A stretch of DNA of 64,000 bases, taken from Macrocybe gigantea (lineage: Eukaryota; Basidiomycota; Agaricomycetes; Agaricales; Callistosporiaceae). The stretch covers positions 124,001-188,000 of the forward strand of contig SJRY01000258.1 of NCBI GenBank assembly GCA_011319805.1, written 5' to 3'. The position numbers were made by a program, and so were the translations under genes. Position 1 is the first letter of the stretch, and the number at the start of each line of letters is the position of its first letter. Shown here piece by piece: positions 35,901 to 46,405 of this stretch. The notes under the pieces are model-generated. The model was not told where the DNA came from and did no database searches. It saw only the letters and a list, made by a program, of their open reading frames with translations.

Positions 35901-37524
35901 CGGTATCACCCAGCATCGTCTCAGGACGAGTAGTGGCGACTATAATCTTCTCATCTGAAAGACAGAAGCTTAGCCCGAAACAACCTCGTCGCGAGCGTAA
36001 CGACTGACCAGAGCCTTCAATAGGATAAGCGAAACTCGTGATGACACCGAACTCGAACTTCTCCTTTGGATCATAGCCAGGAACATTTAGCAATGTTCTA
36101 CCAGTAAGCTGCTTTTGCTCGACCTGCAAGTTAACGACTCGTCTTGAGAGGGTGTCCGCTTCAATGAAAAGAGAATGTGGGGATATAAGGCTCACCTCCA
36201 AATTTGACAGTGTCGTATTGAGCTTCACGCACCAATTCACGAGGCGGTTCGCGCGATAGATGATACCGTCTTCATGGAGTCTACAAAACGTCTCGATGAC
36301 GGCTTTTGATAATCCCTGGACCGAATCATCAAGATGGAGATGCATAAAACGGCTCAATTGCAAAAAATCACACCTCGTCCATAGTGAACGCCACCCTGTC
36401 CCAATCATAACTTCCTCCAAGCCGATGTAGCTGATTCGTTATGCGCGCTTGATAGCTTTATTGGCACAAGACGTAAGGTTAACGGTAGAGCCACTACACA
36501 TATATAAGAAAACTGACTCGTCTTTCCATGCCTGGACTTTCTCCACGAAGGCTTCTCTTCCGAGGTCGTGCCGCGTTTTTCCCTCCATCTTGTACAACCT
36601 TTTCTCCACAACACTCTGCGTCGAAATTCCAGCATGGTCAAACCCAGGTGAAAAGAGCGTTTCTTTTCCAAGCATGCGATTCCTGCGAGATGAACAAAAG
36701 TCGGTCCAGAACGACGCGACACGCTAGCAGAACGGAGGAATTATGGCCTCACCACCGGATTAGACCATCTTGTATGGCGGTCGTCAGCGCATGACCGATA
36801 TGCAGGCTTCCGGTGACGTTCGGAGGCGGGGCAGGGATGACGAATTTTTCTCTGGGACCATCAGTCTTGAAGAACTGGCTGGAGACCTCGGGCTTGAAGA
36901 AGCCTTGTTCCGACCACCAGTCGTACCATGCAGCCTCAACAGCGATGGGGTTGTAGCCAGAAGCCATTGGTTGTGTCATGTCTAGCCATTCCAAGGCAAA
37001 AAAAAAAGGATGCATCATTGAGAAGCATGGTTGACGATACCAGACAGAAAGCAGGCGCGCTACCTTTCTTTTCGCCTTTCGGCGTGGTATTGACGAACGG
37101 CGCCTCTTCCTCATCCTTCTTCGCCTTTTCAGTCTTGGACTTTTTCTCGTTGGAACCGGGACTAGGAGAAGCAGCTTTAGCGGCCTTGGCTGCGAGCTTG
37201 GCCTCCTTCTCCAACCGCTTAGCTTCCTTCTTTGCTACGCGTCCCGAACGAAAAAAGAACGTAATCAAGATTCCCATAAGTAAAACCAAAGTGCGATGCG
37301 ATTTCGAGGGGGAAACGCACCAGCACTTTTGGTGATCGAGCACCGTCAGAGGTGATTGGAGTGGAAGTGCCAGTCGAGGCCGGAGTCGAGCGGGACGGTG
37401 GGGTAGATGTCGCGGCTTCGGACATGATGGGGCGAGTAATGATCACAGAATACGGTGGCCTTTGACGGATCGACGAGGACAAGGACGAGGAGAAGTGATG
37501 ATAGAATGGCCGATATCGATGCAT
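32967..37524 (-). CDS. VAS1: Valyl-tRNA synthetase, cytosolic and probably mitochondrial
   Basis: This class I synthetase charges tRNA-Val and edits mischarged threonine. From the N-terminus there is a Lys/Ala/Glu-rich appendix ([20 protein letters not shown]), then [14 protein letters not shown] and [16 protein letters not shown], which contains the HIGH motif (about 36795). [20 protein letters not shown], editing-domain blocks ([36 protein letters not shown]), [15 protein letters not shown] and [14 protein letters not shown] (KMSKS, about 34600) follow. The anticodon-binding domain has [18 protein letters not shown]. The C-terminal helical arm ends in [19 protein letters not shown] and a stop at 32967-32969. 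About 15 introns are removed. There are two in-frame ATGs: 37524 gives a 33-residue Arg/Ser-rich leader before the ATG at 37425 ([13 protein letters not shown]). Yeast VAS1 makes both mitochondrial and cytosolic enzymes from two starts, and the same is inferred here. Confidence 0.92.
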
Positions 37525-37845
37525 GCCATACGCCCAAATCCGTATTCTGACTCGTTCGGCTATGTCCGTAAGAGGCAAAAATTTTGCAAAAGAAGTCGAT
37601 CACAATCTAATCTAATCTCACTCGATAGACGGGATATGATCGTTCCATTTCTTCATCTACGGAGCGGTGATACACGGTAAAAGAAGGATATGGACTCGAA
37701 ATGAACGGGGGATATCAAAAGCAACATATGAGAGACAAGTTCGTCGGGGTGAGGCAACCAGAGAGTACAACAAAGGAAGACAACGGGTACGTTGAGGGCA
37801 AACAATAACTGAAAGAATCCTGACAAAACTCAATTCAATGGAATC

Positions 37846-39208
37846 TCAGTGGTCGCGAGACTTCCTAGGGTGCCCGGGAATTAGAGAAGCCAGGAGAAAT
37901 AGACGAGCGCGTTCGTACCTATATTCGCCCTCTGCAGCGACGCTGAGCTCTTCAATCTCGCCCTGGATGGTAGACAAGGACTCCGCGGCAGCAGTGAAAT
38001 ACAGAAGCTGAAATGGAAAATTCGATGTCAGGTTTCATCGATGGCAACGAACAGGACGATACCTGAGCCTTGATTAGCTCGTTGAGGTTCTTGATGGGCT
38101 CGGGCTGAGACGCGAAACGTTAGCTCGGTGACGGTTGAATAAAAGGAGGAAACGGTGACGCACGTTCTCGAGCACCGTCTTCATAAGCGTAATGGCAACC
38201 TCAGTCTTCTGCACTAGGTCGTCCTCAGCATTCTCGACTTCGAGCCTTGCCTGCTCCTGTTTAGCAGCACTGGCGCTCTTCAATCTGTTATACAAAACGT
38301 AAGCACGAACGATTCAGAACCGACACCAGTATAAAAAAAAAACAAGGCGGGAAACCTACGCTTGCTTGGCAGCATCGAGTTCGAGTCGGCTGACGCGCAC
38401 TGCCTGCCTGGCCTTCATGGCCACCGCAATGGACGTATTCAAAGTCGTCTGCCATGGATGCAGGAAGTTGTCCTGGATATTCGTGTCCTGATCCAACCTC
38501 GCCAGCGCAACTTTTTCCCACCCGCTGGCGTACAGCGCTAGCGCCTTGCCAAGGCGGTCATCTCCCCCTGCCACGGTGTTCTGAATGTAGTTAGCCGCGG
38601 CGGCCGACGATCTCAAGAGGGCATGAGGAAGCGTCTTGTGCGTCGTCGGCGGAGGAGCGCTCGGCGAGCTTGGAATGGGAAGGTTGGTGCCCTTGAGGTT
38701 CGTCGCGGCAAACGAGGAGATGTTGTACCCGATGGAGGACGAGAGCTCCGAAATAGACTCTTGAATCTGAGTGGGGTAGTCATACGATTCCGAGTCGTAG
38801 ACCTTTGCGATTCTAGAACGAGAACAGCGCGCGGTGACCTGAGCGTTAATAGAGCTGCGGAAGGATGTAACACGAGATGCGACCGACCTGAGCAAGGAAA
38901 GGTGTGCGGATCTGAGGGCGTCGACGCGCGCTTCGAGGTCCTTGTATTCTGGAATAGCAGGAGAGTCACAATCGACATTCTTCAACACTCCGGCCAAGCA
39001 TCGCCGTGCGCGACAGGCAGGCAGGACAACAAACGCGGCGATGCAGACACACACCTTGGGGGAGCTCAGTAATCTCCTCCGGGGCTATCTGTCCGAGCCT
39101 CTCCCTTGTCGCCTGAACACTGGAATTGAAGCCCTTCGAGAGCTTGCTGCCAGCCTGCGCGAAGTTGATGCTTCCCAGACTGGCTTGAAGCTTGTTCCAG
39201 CCCTCCAT
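37846..39208 (-). CDS. BAR domain protein, Gvp36-like
   Basis: This is a membrane-curvature protein of the BAR family, most like yeast Gvp36, which acts at Golgi and endosomal membranes. The ATG at 39208 starts MEGWNKLQASLGSINFAQAG, an amphipathic N-terminal segment, then QATRERLGQIAPEEITELP. After an intron comes the main helical exon: YKDLEARVDALRSAHLSLL, RIAKVYDSESYDYP, QESISELSSSIGYNISSF, then GDDRLGKALALYASGWEKVA. Later exons give LKSASAAKQEQARLEVENAE and a final helix LNELIKAQLLYFTAAAESL, ending after AAEGEYR. The last few codons can be read through or with a 54-base intron (donor after GAATATAG near 37919); both reach the same stop at 37846-37848. Length is about 340 residues. The high Ala/Glu/Lys content and lack of other domains fit a plain BAR protein. 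Confidence 0.82.
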
Positions 39209-41310
39209 GTCGTCGGTTTCTGTAAAGGCGTTCTAAGGTCGTTGAACTAAACTAAGGCCGTGGTAGACGTGGAACGATGAGCCTCGGGGAGTTGTCGGTT
39301 CTGTGAGGGTGACCTGCGGTGAATGCTGTCAAGTCTCGACGTTGAGTGCAGGTCAGCGGCCTTGACCGTTTATGGCAATACTTTCCGGGGTCTCTGTGGG
39401 TCCTATTGACACCGTAGTCCGTCCTTTCAGCCTCTGTCGTTCTTACTTCCAATTCATCATTAAAAGTTTATCTCTCTCGTCAACTTTCAACACAATGAAA
39501 TGTTGCCGCAATTTTGTCCTTCCTACCGGTGTAACCGCAAAGCCGTCTGATCAGGAATTACGACGGAGGGCTTCAATTTTGACTGAAAGCCTGGGCTTCC
39601 TCTCAGATACCCCTACTGCCGGCCGCGCCTTGTCCAGATCCCCGCTTAATGATGATGTTGCAGCGATGACGCTGGAACTCTCTTGACTCCAAACTGAAAC
39701 CGAGGCTTTTGGTAATCTCACGTAGTCCTTTCACTCTCGGCTTGTGTCAAGCCCGTTTGCAGCTTGTCTTCGTCTTACTCTCATTGAACCTGGTCGGTTG
39801 ACTTGAGCCAGGTCTAGGCCATGCCGAAATGTGTAGTGTTCCAGGTTCGTGTACCAGTCCGTCTGATGTTACACGCTGAATTGCACCACCAGGGTTTCGG
39901 GGAATATCGATTTCCTTCGTTCAGTCGCTGGACTACGCAGCTCTTCTGAAGCTTCTTCGTAAACCCCAGCATCCGATCCCAGTCGGCATGCGCGTACAAA
40001 AACTGCGAAGGAGTCATTATTTTTGGGAGGGTTGTAGACGTTCCGCAGCTCCCGTTAAGCAAGATTTTGAGGAGGCGCGCACGGAGAAGGATATGCTCGC
40101 AACGAGAATAGCCCGCGCGAATCTATTCTGTGGGTACCAGTTACCCTCTGTTCCCCGTTCAAAACTCAAGAACATAACAAGGTGACATTCTGAATGGAGC
40201 CCATATTTCGCCCGCAAACGCCCGCCGACTTGGGTATATGTTGGGTACTCTTTCTGCTGGGTGTTCTCGGAAATATGGTCCTGACACACGCATAAGGCAA
40301 GGGACCCTTTGTTTCTCTCGGTTCACTAGCAACACACGGGTCGAAAAGGATGGGGCAAATGGGGACTCGGAGGTGTGAATGCACCAATGATAAATGTCAT
40401 GTTGGTAAATCTCATCAACGGGCCAGAGGCTATCATAAAACCATCATCAAGGGTGGACGGACGGTTGGTTGGAACGCAGTTGGCTGTTGTTGCTGGCGAA
40501 CAAACGAGGGATTTGATACACAGCCTGAGCGCTAGCCATTTATCCGTCCATTTGGTGGAACTCAGAGCACCAATCGTCATTCACGCACGCTGTCCAACGT
40601 ATACGGAAAAAGGGTTCCATTTTCCTCGACATGCACCGTTCTCCTCGGGGTTACGTGCAGGTGGGTATGTGGACCATTGTCCAGCGGCGGTGTTAACTTA
40701 ATGATGACGACATCTCAGGCGCCGATGGAACGAGCATCCTAATCAACCGACTATGATAGGAAATCGTATGATTTTCCGCCGTGAAACTGAAGCACAGTTC
40801 AACTGAGGCCTCATCTGCATCCTGCCAAAGACACATCCGCAGGTTCAAGCCCCCTGAGTTTGCAACTTGCATTGGTTTCAGACATTCCTGGTTCCAGGGT
40901 GGATCCGGCAAGAGAGACTACGCGTATGGAGCACTTACATTTCTGCTAGCGATCAAAAGATCATCATCATCTCCCGCATGGCGATAGCTTTACCTGGCCA
41001 GTAAGATACCAAAATTTGGTTGGCCTCGGAATGTTTGCTGTTTACATTTTGCTCAAACTGGGTCATGGAAATCGTGTATGGACCTGTCTCTTTTCTAGTC
41101 TTGCTGCTCCTTAATTTGGGTTTTCCCACATTTCAGCATTAAAGCCAAAGCATTTCACTGTAGGACGAAGAGCTATACATGCTTAATGTGAATGGAAAGT
41201 GTGTGATGGACCATCATGTCTTCTAAATCTTCATTCATTGCTGTGAGAAAAGTGTTTGATCCGCTGTGTGTTGTGTGATATAAATTCTGGCATCCTATTC
41301 CTCAATCGGC
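39209..41310. other. 2.1 kb gene-poor region
   Basis: The left end carries the upstream region of the BAR gene. Apart from one small open frame (39495-39686) I find no conserved block on either strand. Several overlapping frames at 39814-40700 are opposite-strand pairs without clear coding character. Confidence 0.35.
39495..39686 (+). CDS. Possible small protein of 63 residues
   Basis: The ATG at 39495 follows a pyrimidine-rich leader ending CAACACA, a start context seen at many fungal genes, and opens a 63-codon frame (MKCCRNFVLPTGVTAKPSD at the start). It contains a basic segment and Ser/Asp-rich end and no signal peptide or known domain. It could be the first exon of a longer gene or chance. 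Evidence is weak. Confidence 0.2.
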   Translation: MKCCRNFVLPTGVTAKPSDQELRRRASILTESLGFLSDTPTAGRALSRSPLNDDVAAMTLELS

Positions 41311-41999
41311 ATGAAAGCTGGCCTTTCCACAATGCCCCAAAACAATATGTCTTCCCTCCTGACCGTCTTTATCTTGGCCCTCGCATCGCTCTCTATCGCT
41401 CGACCAGTTCCGGAGGGCCGATCGTTCAGTCCGCACATTGTCATCGTGCATTCTGTCATACTTACATCCGCCGCTGACAACAAGGCGCTCTCAAGCCATC
41501 TTCAGAGGCTCGGTGTCGAAGCGCACCCGATGTGCGTTCTGCCTCTCCGCAGCATCGTCTGACTCACGTCATGATATTTTCTTTTTGATCACGTAGATGC
41601 AAAATCCCACGGGACAACGTGACGCCGGATTCCAGGCCGGTGGGCTCGATGCAGGAGTGTGCAAGGCTGCACAACCCTGGGGGGTCGGGATCGACCAACT
41701 GGCACTTTGTCACTGGGTACATCGCAGACACAGACTCGCGAAGCGAGTGTCGGAACCCGCGGGCCACCTCGGATAGCCGGCACAAGGGGCCAGGGATATG
41801 CTGGTTTGTGTTCGTCCAAGTGACGTATGGTGGCGGTGGGCAGGGCGCTGTGCCCTCACCACCGCGGCGGGACTCAGGTAATCCCCATTTTCATGCCATA
41901 CTCGCGGCGGCGGATGCTCAGCGTCCATCGCAGCATGGAGGTGTGCCGCCGAGCGCTGTGCATCCGTATGCTTGGAGTCCTCCGAGGACTCACTGGTAG
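41311..41999 (+). CDS. Possible small secreted cysteine-containing protein
   Basis: I do not recognise the family. The ATG at 41311, or the in-frame ones seven and twelve codons later, precedes a hydrophobic signal-like segment (SSLLTVFILALASLSIA). A typical intron then lies at about 41531-41597 (GTGCGT...ACGTAG). The second exon continues in one frame to the stop at 41997-41999. It has four cysteines (in HPICKIP, MQECARL, RSECRNP, GICWFVF), a Gly-rich turn (TYGGGGQG) and a His/Pro-rich end. Joined length is about 205 residues. An N-terminal signal, few cysteines and no known domain are what one would expect of a small secreted fungal protein, but codon evidence alone does not prove it. Confidence 0.4.
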
Positions 42000-42029
42000 T
42001 CTTTGTGGACATGACGTCATTGTATGCGC

Positions 42030-42041
42030 CAAATTATATAA
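42030..42041 (+). promoter_or_regulatory. TATA-like element
   Basis: An AT-rich TATA-type sequence (TTATATAAAA) lies about 50 bases before an ATG at 42086. The spacing suits a core promoter for the following open frame, but there is no other evidence. Confidence 0.35.
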
Positions 42042-42455
42042 AAAGCAGTCGTTTGCAATTGCTCCCCTTCGTTTGAACGACCATCATGCAGCGACGAGCA
42101 GTGCTCAGCGCAAAGGCGTCTGTCTCATTTCACTGCAAGCACGTTTCGCTCCTTGACCGTTGTTTATAGCATAAGGGCATTGACGCGCCCAGCTCCGTCA
42201 AAAGCCGGGTTCCACCAATCCATCATTGCCCGATGTCCCGACAGCGGCTATGGGTCCACCGACGAGCCCATCGCCATTCCCGAGTTTTATGTCAGGCACA
42301 GGCAGGGCAAAAATGCGTCGCATAATGGCGACGCGGACGACATGGACCTCTCGAGCAAGCTCGATACTAAACTGGGGCTTATGAGCCACCTTTTCGCGCA
42401 TCAGCAACGCGATGTATTCTTAACTGCGTTCAAGCTGCACCATCGTCCAAACCGC

Positions 42456-42527
42456 AAAGTGCCTTTCGAAGTGCTTAGCGCGGACGGCCGTCTCATGCAC
42501 CCATCTGGGTTCATTGTCCCGACGCCG
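42456..42527 (+). repeat. Motif repeat, unit 1
   Basis: This 72-base unit encodes KVPFEV-x3-DG-x3-HPSGFIVPTP. It matches unit 2 at 42672-42742 in 15 or more of the first 20 residues, including every residue of KVPFEV, DG and HPSGFI. Confidence 0.7.
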
Positions 42528-42671
42528 GCCGACCCTCCAGTGCGGCCGCGCGAAGCGGCTCGCGACTGCGCCCGGAAGCTGGCACGACAGACAGTAGCTG
42601 TAGCCGCGAGTGCGCTGGAGCAGGGTGCGCTGCATGAGTATGTGACCGCCGAGACGCGGGCGAGACCTGGC

Positions 42672-42742
42672 AAGGTGCCGTTTGAAGTGGAGGGTACGGA
42701 CGGCGTCATTGTGCACCCGAGCGGATTTATCCCCCGACGCCT
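42672..42742 (+). repeat. Motif repeat, unit 2 (one base shorter)
   Basis: This unit encodes KVPFEV-x3-DG-x3-HPSGFI and lies 216 bases after unit 1. It is one base shorter because the C run at 42731-42735 has five rather than six C, which shifts the frame before the expected PPTP. Confidence 0.65.
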
Positions 42743-42979
42743 GCGTACCAGTTTCTGTCCATCTTGGGCAACGTGACTGCTGGAGAATGCCGAGACAGCG
42801 CAGTTCGTGAATGGTCCTCATCTGGTTCTAAACCGATACCGAACATTTATTCGGGCCAACTCCCGCTGTCTTCATTCAGTCCGTCCACCCAGCCGATCCC
42901 AGTCGTCTCCAGCACGACCTGGACGCAGATCAAACCAGCGGCGGGCCCGACGAAACACATCTCGCGGGGCGAAGAGTAA

Positions 42980-43873
42980 ACGTCCTGGCTTGCAGGCGTT
43001 GTGCAGGTCACATCCTCGCCGCCCTGGAGAAGTCCAGTCTGATATCTAGGCCGTGCACGAGAAATGCTCAATTTTGCCGACGGGGCACTGTAATTTCTTC
43101 CATCGTCCATTTTCTTCGGTAGAACCAGAAGGACACTGTCCAAGTCCTGTAGACAAGTCTTCCAATAGATCATTCGCAACCGTATATCGTGATGCGAGCG
43201 TGTACTTATACGTAGTCATTCGTGACAATCGGAATTCAGAGGCGGGCCTGTGGAAGTGACATCCCGTGGGATGGGTGCATCAGTATCCTCGCACGAAATC
43301 GGCGGTGGTTGGGCGACCTCCTAGTAACTAACGTAGAACATGGAAATCGACGTCGTTAACTCGACATCCGTCATGCGAAGGAGTAACAGCAAAAGTCGAC
43401 CACAAAGCATTCACCTCTTGCCATAACCTTATGATGCAGGCGAAGACGCAGTCCGGGCTCTAGAGATCGAAGCACGTTCTTGCAAATGCTTGCGCTTGCA
43501 GTTCATCTTCCTTACGCTGAACAAAGTCTTTGTTCGTGTACCATTGGGGATGCTATATATTAATTCCGTAATACGTCAAGAAAGGAGAGAAGAGAGTTCA
43601 TCCAGTCAAAAAGATCAAAAGTCTCGGGGCATCAAAAACATCAGGAAAATGAAGGAATGAGGGACGGGATGCGCATCAGACGAGCGTCTGCGATGGAGCG
43701 TGACGTAAAGGAAAACAAAGGAGAGGGTGTGAGGGATCGAGACACTAAGAAATAGCTGGGGGGATGATCCATCACTTCATTTCCCCCAAGGGTATATTGG
43801 AGGTATAAACGGATGGGGGCAAGGAAGACCAACTGTACAAAGAAAAACATTTGGAAGAAACACGATACACAAA
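42980..43873. other. Intergenic region
   Basis: These 894 bases reach the 3' end of the septin gene. The final 300 or so bases are probably septin 3' untranslated region. No gene was recognised in the rest. Confidence 0.4.
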
Positions 43874-45402
43874 TCACCGCCTGCCAGTGCTTCGTCCGTA
43901 ACCGACCTGCAAGCTGTCGAGCTCCGCCTCCAGTTGTTTGATGGCACTGTGCGCCATCTCGAGATCTTTGTTGAGGCGATCGCGTTCCGCGATGAGCTGC
44001 AAGGCGTGAATGAATATCAAAGTCAACCGCAAATAAATAGAGATCAAAGACACGAACATGCTGTTCCCACTTCCTGAACCGCGCCTCTTCGGCTTTGACC
44101 TGTTCGGTGAACTTTTTCCGGAGCTGCTCCTCTTCCTCCTTGAACTTGGGATTGTCCAATTTCTTGACTTTTGGTTCGCCAAACTTCCGCGTCTCCATCT
44201 GCTGCTGGCGGTAGTTCTCGTAATGGTATTCCTCCGTCGTGAGAATCAGATCGAGCATATGCGTCCGGATGAGCAACGAGCGTAGCTTCTTGAAGTCACA
44301 GTGGTTTTCATTCTCAACTGTGCAACAGCGATAACGCGTCAACCTTGACCCAATTTTTACAGAATGGAAACTAACCTTCGGCGACCCCCCAGATGTATTC
44401 ACGACCCTTGACCATCCTACCATCGGGTGTCTTGACATCCTCGGTCGAGCCAATAATGGAGAACGGGATGGCCTCGGCCAGAATGCGCGCATGCTCCGCG
44501 TTTTCGTCGTCGGCCTCGATGGGAGGGGTATAGATACGGATACCCTGAGCGGCGATTACCTCCCGAATCTGTCGAAAGAGAAACACACGTAAACCATGAA
44601 GGCTTCTGCGATGTCGAACTGACACGAGAGATTACGTACACGTTGCTTAAAGACGACCAGGTCCCGTTGGGTGAGCGTGTCGGCCTTTGCGACAACGGGG
44701 ATCAAATTGACACGCGTGCCGAGGCGCTTCATAATCTCAATATCAAGAGGCTTCAATCTGCATGACATGGAATAGAACGTCAGAGCAATGTTGTCAGGTG
44801 AAATGGATGGACGAACGTGTGACCCGTAGGACGGATGAAGTACAAGCAGGCATGGACACGGAGGTCCGTCTTTTCGTGTCTCTGAGGCTGCTGCTCCTGT
44901 CGCATGTACGCTTCGTGCTGGTCATCGATGAAGTCGACGATGGGTGCCCACGAGTCGCGATTGTTGACATAGTCGCCGAAGCCAGGCGTATCAATGACGG
45001 TGAGCTTGACTTTAAATTGCTTCTCCTCAAGCTCAGCCTTGATGATCTCAACCTCAGTCAGCTTGTCGAGCTGCTTGTAATGGCGCTTGCTGTAGTTTTT
45101 CGGAAGGGACAGCTCGGTCGAGAAGAGAGTGTTGATGAGCGTGGTCTTGCCCAACCCGGATTCCCCTGCAATGCGTTGACGGTTTCCGTGAGCAGGATTC
45201 AACATATGAAAGGACGTAACAAGAATGCTCACCAACAACCATGATTGTGAAATGAGCACCACGTTTCGCAACGATTTTGTGTCGCTACAAGGTTGTGAGT
45301 TGGCTCTGACTGTCCATGATAATAGTTGAAATGAGGACAACCGACCTGATTGGGAAGGTTAGCGATGCCAATTCCTTCGACGGCGGGAGCGGGAGCAGCC
45401 AT
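43874..45402 (-). CDS. CDC12: Septin, Cdc12 class
   Basis: This GTP-binding cytoskeletal protein assembles into hetero-oligomeric filaments at septa and growth sites. The ATG at 45402 gives [19 protein letters not shown], close to the N-terminus of yeast Cdc12. Next come the P-loop [15 protein letters not shown], the G3 block [41 protein letters not shown] and [13 protein letters not shown]4 is VVAKADTLT, and the septin-unique element has YIWGVAE then [20 protein letters not shown]. The C-terminal coiled coil starts at [20 protein letters not shown] and ends in [13 protein letters not shown] (stop 43874-43876). About seven short introns are needed. Length is about 390 residues, normal for the class. 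The N-terminal GIANLPNQ and the coiled coil point to Cdc12 rather than Cdc10, which lacks the coil. The gene is followed on the same strand by no close neighbour. Confidence 0.92.
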
Positions 45403-45632
45403 TGCAGATGACAAAATGAACGACGGCGACGACGACGAAGAGAACGGAGGAAAAGCCCACAGCAAAATGGGTTGACAGCACAAACCTCTGTTTGTCCCAG
45501 CTTGTTGTCTCTTGCTAAAAGCTTATCCAAATATGCACAAATACAATTTCGGGATACAAGCAAGCAGGAAAAATGCAGAAGATACTGAATGAAAATGAAC
45601 AGCCAGAAGAGTGGCGGAGAAACAGTAATACA

Positions 45633-46405
45633 TCAAAATTTGAGACTGAAAACGTCTACTCCCGATTCCATCAACTCTATCAAAAGTGCAAAGCCGGGGT
45701 CACATTCACAGGCGGCGAGGACTTCAGTCACGAGATTATCTATATCCGAGGGTGTCAATGGCTGGAAGACGGTCGGATCGGGGGACAGTTCTTTCAGTGG
45801 CGGAGCATACGTGAGGTCGACCCCTCCCCCGTGTAAGGCACTGCCAGATCGGACAAGCATTTGGTCACTCGGCATGGGCATGCCTGGTAGCACAACTGAC
45901 GAGCTTCGTCCATAGGAAGCAGCGCTCCAAGTCAGGTCCCCCGATGCATCAGATTCAGTAGGACTTCGAGTCAGGGTTGGCGTCGCGTCAGTGACGCGGT
46001 CGTTTGGTGAATCCCTGTAGATGGTTGAGGTAGTGGAGGGGGGGATCGACAACATGTGGCCTTGTAACGATAAGCTTGACTGGTTGTTTGAGAAATTACC
46101 AAAAGTTGCGCCCTGAAGGAAAGGCGACGCGATTGGGGAGTTTTGGGAGCTCATACGAGCATGACGGTGCCACGCTCCCTGCCGCAGCTTACACTTCTTC
46201 GACTGTTGGTGTCTCATCATCCGGCTGCGATCAGCGCCATTCTTCAAACTAGAAGTTCGAGTCAGTATACATTTCTATTTGCTACCTGCTGAAACGCTGA
46301 CCTAGTTCCGCATAGAGGACAAACTGCTGCCTTGGAACCTGTTCGTCTTTTCTCCGCCGCCTCTTCGGACTGTAACGTATCGGCCGCCTTTCGCTTGCCT
46401 AGCAT
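45633..46405 (-). CDS. Small protein with a C2HC-type zinc finger
   Basis: I do not recognise the family. The ATG at 46405 opens a basic leader (MLGKRKAADTLQSEEAAEKR) and then AAVCPLCGT. An intron at about 46264-46302 joins this to SLKNGADRSRMMRHQQSKKC. The joined segment fits C-x2-C-x14-16-H-x5-C, a likely C2HC zinc-binding knuckle. The rest is Ser/Thr/Pro-rich and ends in an ordered stretch, PLTPSDIDNLVTEVLAACE, then CDPGFALLIELMESGVDVFS before the stop at 45633-45635. The length is about 240 residues. A finger near the N-terminus plus a disordered middle suits a nuclear or regulatory protein, but there is no direct evidence. Its start may be preceded by another exon. It lies upstream of the septin gene on the same strand. 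Confidence 0.6.

Larger units (their letters stand above)
42086..42979 (+). pseudogene. Unrecognised gene with a duplicated motif, probably frameshifted
   Basis: A TATA-like element precedes the ATG at 42086, whose frame stops after 27 codons. A second frame open from about 42100 to 42776 carries the main coding-like stretch. It contains a motif twice: KVPFEVLSADGRLMHPSGFI (42456 on) and KVPFEVEGTDGVIVHPSGFI (42672 on). The first copy continues VPTPADPP. The second would continue PPTPAYQ only if a run of five C at 42731-42735 had one more base, and that frame then stays open to 42979. So at least one, and perhaps two, single-base changes separate this from a gene of about 290 residues. I do not recognise the family. 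It may be a pseudogene, may carry sequence errors, or may have an intron I missed near the start. Confidence 0.35.
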
